A stretch of 64,000 nucleotides of DNA from Sulfopaludibacter sp963835555 (lineage in GTDB: Bacteria > Acidobacteriota > Terriglobia > Bryobacterales > Bryobacteraceae): NCBI GenBank assembly GCA_963835555.1, contig CAWIGC010000035.1, positions 1 to 64,000 of the forward strand, read 5' to 3'. The notes below the pieces were generated by a model. That model searched no databases and was not told the DNA's origin. It was given only the letters and a program-made list of their open reading frames with translations. Below, one piece after another: positions 61,833 through 64,000 of this stretch (position 1 is its first letter; every line of letters begins with the position of its first letter). Made by a program: the position numbers and the translations under genes.

Positions 61833-62252
61833 ATGACTGCACGAAACACATTGACGGAACAGGCGTCGGATCTTGGCAAAGAAGCCAAAGAGTCGATAGA
61901 GGGTCTGGGTCGCTCCGCTGAGCGGAAGTTCGACGAGGCACGAGAAGGGACAGGAGATGCGCTTCATGCGGCTGCCAGTTCCGTTCGCAAAACAGGACGC
62001 CAGGGTTCCAAAGCACTCGACGACCTTACCGGCGGGACCGCAGATCGATTGGACGCTACGGCGTCATATGTCGAAGATCACGACCTGAGTGATGTGGTCA
62101 CTGGCTTGCGGAGGTTTGCCCGACGGCACCTGACAGGCTCTCTGGTGACTGCGGCAGCGGCCGGTCTATTTGCCGGAGTCGCGTTATGCCGGGCGACACA
62201 CTCTAGCGGAACAGCACCGAAGGACACGTGTGTTGGTTCAGCGCCACGATGA
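61833..62252 (+). CDS. ElaB/YqjD (DUF883)-like stress membrane protein
   Basis: 139 aa from ATG 61833 with GGGAGGA upstream. A long amphipathic helix (LTEQASDLGKEAKESIEGLG, KFDEAREGTGDALHAAASSV) leads to FARRHLTGSLVTAAAAGLFA GVAL, a C-terminal membrane anchor like that of E. coli YqjD/ElaB, which tether ribosomes in stationary phase. The assignment rests on architecture. Confidence 0.65.
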   Translation: MTARNTLTEQASDLGKEAKESIEGLGRSAERKFDEAREGTGDALHAAASSVRKTGRQGSKALDDLTGGTADRLDATASYVEDHDLSDVVTGLRRFARRHLTGSLVTAAAAGLFAGVALCRATHSSGTAPKDTCVGSAPR

Positions 62253-62432
62253 GCTGAATCTTACCGAAGCGGGGTTCCACCCTCCGGGCAGGGACTTTCA
62301 AGGCATGAGGATCGATCGGTCCGATATGTTTCTTTTGTTTCTGGGCGGCAAAGAGCTTCACGCCGCCCATGATCGATCATTGTCCGCGATGAGTCTGCGA
62401 GGCTATCCGCCACCATCTTAGATCAGGCTGCT

Positions 62433-63815
62433 TTATACAAGAGCTAACTGCTCTTCGGTGGGCTCGGCTCAACAATACCAGGGCTCCGTCAGATAGGGCA
62501 CGGTTGCGCGCGACGCCATCGGCACTTCGATGGGCCACTCCCCAGCCTTCGCCAGGTCCCAGATCTTCCGGAAGATGTCGAGCCTTGGGGTCCGCCTTCG
62601 CTCTTCTCGCTTGATCGTTTCCTGAATCGCCGCGCACAGCGCATCCACATCGCCATCGCGATTCCGCCAGGGATAACACAGGCCCTTCCAATCGAACGGC
62701 TGGACCATCGCCCGCACCTCGGGCAGTTTCATCAGCAGTGAGCCTTCCGGGATCAACAGCCGGATGGCCAGTTGAATGGGCGCGACCTGGTCTGCCAGTC
62801 CGAGCGTCACCAGGGCGTGCAGAAAGCCGGCGAAACTCTGGCGCGTGGTCCACGGGGTAAACGGAATGAAGGTCGGCGCCATGGCCAAGCCAGCGGAGCG
62901 CATCAACCGCAGGGCCTCTTCAAAATCCGCGCGGGTGTGGCCCTTGTCCAACTTCTCCAGCACCCGGTCGTCCAGGGATTCCACGGCGCTGGTGACGAAC
63001 AGGCATCCCGTCGCCTGCAACTCCGGCACCAGCGCACGATGTTTCAGCAGGTGCTCGATTTTGATTGTGACGTCGAACGTCAGGTGCGGCCACTCCCGGT
63101 GGAGCGCCTCCACAATCGGCATGGCGTGGCCCGGACCGTTCAAAAAATCCGGATCGCCGAAGGTGATGTGCTCCGCGCCGGCGGCCACCTGCCGGCGAAT
63201 ATCCTCCAGCACCACATCCTGCTGCACAATGCGAAAGGTGCCCTGGTACACCGGCACCACCGGGCAATGGCGGCACAAGTGGCGGCATCCGCGGCTGGCC
63301 TCGGTGTATCCTACGCGCCGCGTGCCTTCGCCGGTCACCAGCCGCGCATACGCGCCCAGCGCCGGCAGTCCCGTCCGGTCCGGCACCTGGAACTGCTGCC
63401 GGGCCAGCGATACCTGGGTGGTCTTGACGAACTCCTCGCCGGCGCTCAAACGCCGCGCCAGTTCCACCAGCCCCGGTTCGAATTCGCCGCCTATCAGCGT
63501 TTTGACGCCCGCCGACCGCAAAATCTTCTCGTTGAGGGGGGCGTACAGTCCATATCCGCACAAATGCGCGGAGGGGTTCAATTCCCGCACGCGATCGACG
63601 AGCCGCAGAAAAAGGCGGGTCGCAGTGTGCATCGGCAGGAAAAAGGCAATCAGGCCTGCGTCTGCCGCCGCGGCAGCCGGCAAGGGACTGCACGAAAGGT
63701 CCGCAACCGTTACCTGGTGCCCTTCGGCGCGCAACCACGCGGCCGGGGAAGCCAGTCCAAACGGCTGCCGCCCCAGTTCGTACGTTGAAACCAAAAGGAC
63801 TCGCACTTCATCCAT
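62433..63815 (-). CDS. CUAEP-tail radical SAM selenoprotein with B12-binding-type N-terminus
   Basis: 460 residues, reading TGA at 62469-62471 as selenocysteine. The start MDEVRVLLVSTYELGRQPFG is preferred over an ATG at 63884. The N-terminal ~130 residues have a cobalamin-binding-like fold (GLASPAAWLRAEGHQVTVAD, LIAFFLPMHTATRLFLRLVD). The radical SAM core has the cluster motif GYTEASRGCRHLCRHCPVVP (CxxxCxxC), EHITFGDPDFLNGPGHAMPI and CLFVTSAVESLDDRVLEKLD. The tail reads PYLTEPWYC, TGA, AEPTEEQLALV, TAA. The Cys-Sec-Ala-Glu-Pro tail is known from the CUAEP/CCAEP-tail radical SAM family; substrate unknown. A SECIS-like hairpin follows the TGA. Confidence 0.85.
62439..62455 (-). promoter_or_regulatory. 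Predicted bacterial SECIS element
   Basis: In the mRNA sense AAGAGC-AGUUA-GCUCUU: a perfect 6-bp stem with a 5-nt loop whose second base is G. The stem begins 13 nt after the UGA, and the loop G lies 21 nt after it, inside the 16-37 nt window of bacterial SECIS elements. It sits within the last codons of the radical SAM gene and has no U-run, so it is not a terminator. Confidence 0.75.
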
Positions 63816-63871
63816 TATGACGTTAGTAACGCCTTTGATAAAATAAAGCCAGACCAAGACGTCTCCCTCAC
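63816..63871. promoter_or_regulatory. Divergent promoter region, radical SAM / nadA
   Basis: 56 bases between the two divergent starts; relatively AT-rich (TTGATAAAATAAAG). It must hold both promoters. No operator was recognised. Confidence 0.5.
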
Positions 63872-64000
63872 ATGCTTTCCGCACTCACTGTCGCTGACGA
63901 AATACTCGACCTGAAGAAGCAGCGCAAAGCCATCCTGCTGGCGCACCACTACCAGGAGCCCGAAATCCAGGAGTTGGCCGACGTGGTGGGAGACAGCCTG
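63872..64000 (+). CDS. nadA: Quinolinate synthase NadA (N-terminus, runs off the window)
   Basis: 43 codons: MLSALTVADEILDLKKQRKA then ILLAHHYQEPEIQELADVVG DSL. LAHHYQxPEIQxLADxxGDSL is the diagnostic N-terminus of NadA, which condenses iminoaspartate and dihydroxyacetone phosphate to quinolinate with a 4Fe-4S cluster. The rest lies beyond the window. Confidence 0.93.
   Translation, partial: MLSALTVADEILDLKKQRKAILLAHHYQEPEIQELADVVGDSL

Noticed and set aside
62439..62455. Terminator of the radical SAM gene
   Set aside because: The hairpin lies before the TAA stop in frame and lacks a U-run, whereas its place after the TGA fits a SECIS.

Overview
The window is a chimera of two unrelated genomic backgrounds. 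Bases 1 to about 15,220 are very GC-rich and actinobacterial in gene content: an LCP-family cell-wall protein remnant, a DUF6788-type protein, an actinobacterial IS982 element, a PEBP lipoprotein, an AI-2E transporter and a YegS/DAGK-like lipid kinase. Bases from about 15,220 to 64,000 are acidobacterial, of Bryobacterales/Solibacter type. The evidence is an NHL-repeat protein with the Solibacter-type C-terminal domain, a GWxTD protein, TonB-like receptors with carboxypeptidase-regulatory domains, a two-domain VOC protein, and a CUAEP-tail radical SAM protein. The switch falls inside two genes at once: a plus-strand lipid kinase loses its C-terminus and a minus-strand SDR loses everything after its first ~80 residues, at the same few bases. 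An assembly join, or less likely a recent illegitimate recombination, explains this best.

Layout. 0-2 kb: broken APH/ATPase and LCP remnants. 2-6 kb: a signalling cluster (receiver protein, PAS sensor, histidine kinase, Rcp1-like response regulator), with several frameshifts. 6.8-8.8 kb: DUF6788 protein, SagB-type nitroreductase lipoprotein and membrane protein. 8.87-9.92 kb: complete IS982. 10-15.2 kb: PEBP lipoprotein, truncated P-type ATPase, AI-2E permease, coiled-coil and transposase fragments, and the lipid kinase.

15.2-25.8 kb is an insertion-sequence graveyard: ISNCY-type element (with 19-bp ends), truncated IS1634, tRNA-Leu(TAG), a small RHH gene pair, an IS1595 copy with perfect 8-bp target duplication but a dead transposase, and an IS21 element whose istB is cut by an intact IS1634. 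25.8-44.2 kb is ordinary acidobacterial chromosome: VOC protein, ROK kinase, Uma2, cysteine desulfurase, rpmI-rplT-zapB-like-zapA, DUF1684, HD-GYP, matrixin, NHL protein, thiD, redoxin, metallopeptidase, glucarate-dehydratase-like enzyme, GH27 alpha-galactosidase and an MBL hydrolase. The 3' end of the MBL gene has been amplified into a four-copy ~171-bp tandem array. 44.6-59.3 kb: GWxTD protein, outer-membrane receptor, amidohydrolases, two S9 peptidases, universal stress protein, YbaK deacylase and a TonB-receptor/OMP/amidohydrolase operon. 59.37 kb: tRNA-Val(TAC) with an integrase C-terminal remnant beside it. 60-62.3 kb: a run of very small stress-type proteins.

The most notable item is at 62.4-63.8 kb. 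A radical SAM gene on the minus strand has an in-frame TGA followed by 11 more sense codons, giving a Trp-Tyr-Cys-Sec-Ala-Glu-Pro tail. A perfect 6-bp stem with a 5-nt loop containing G lies 13 nt after the TGA, where a bacterial SECIS should be. It is a predicted selenoprotein, transcribed divergently from nadA, which runs off the right edge.

Many genes, especially before 15.2 kb, carry single-base frameshifts while their conserved motifs stay intact. Uncorrected indels from sequencing are a likely cause, so several genes marked frameshifted are probably intact in the organism.
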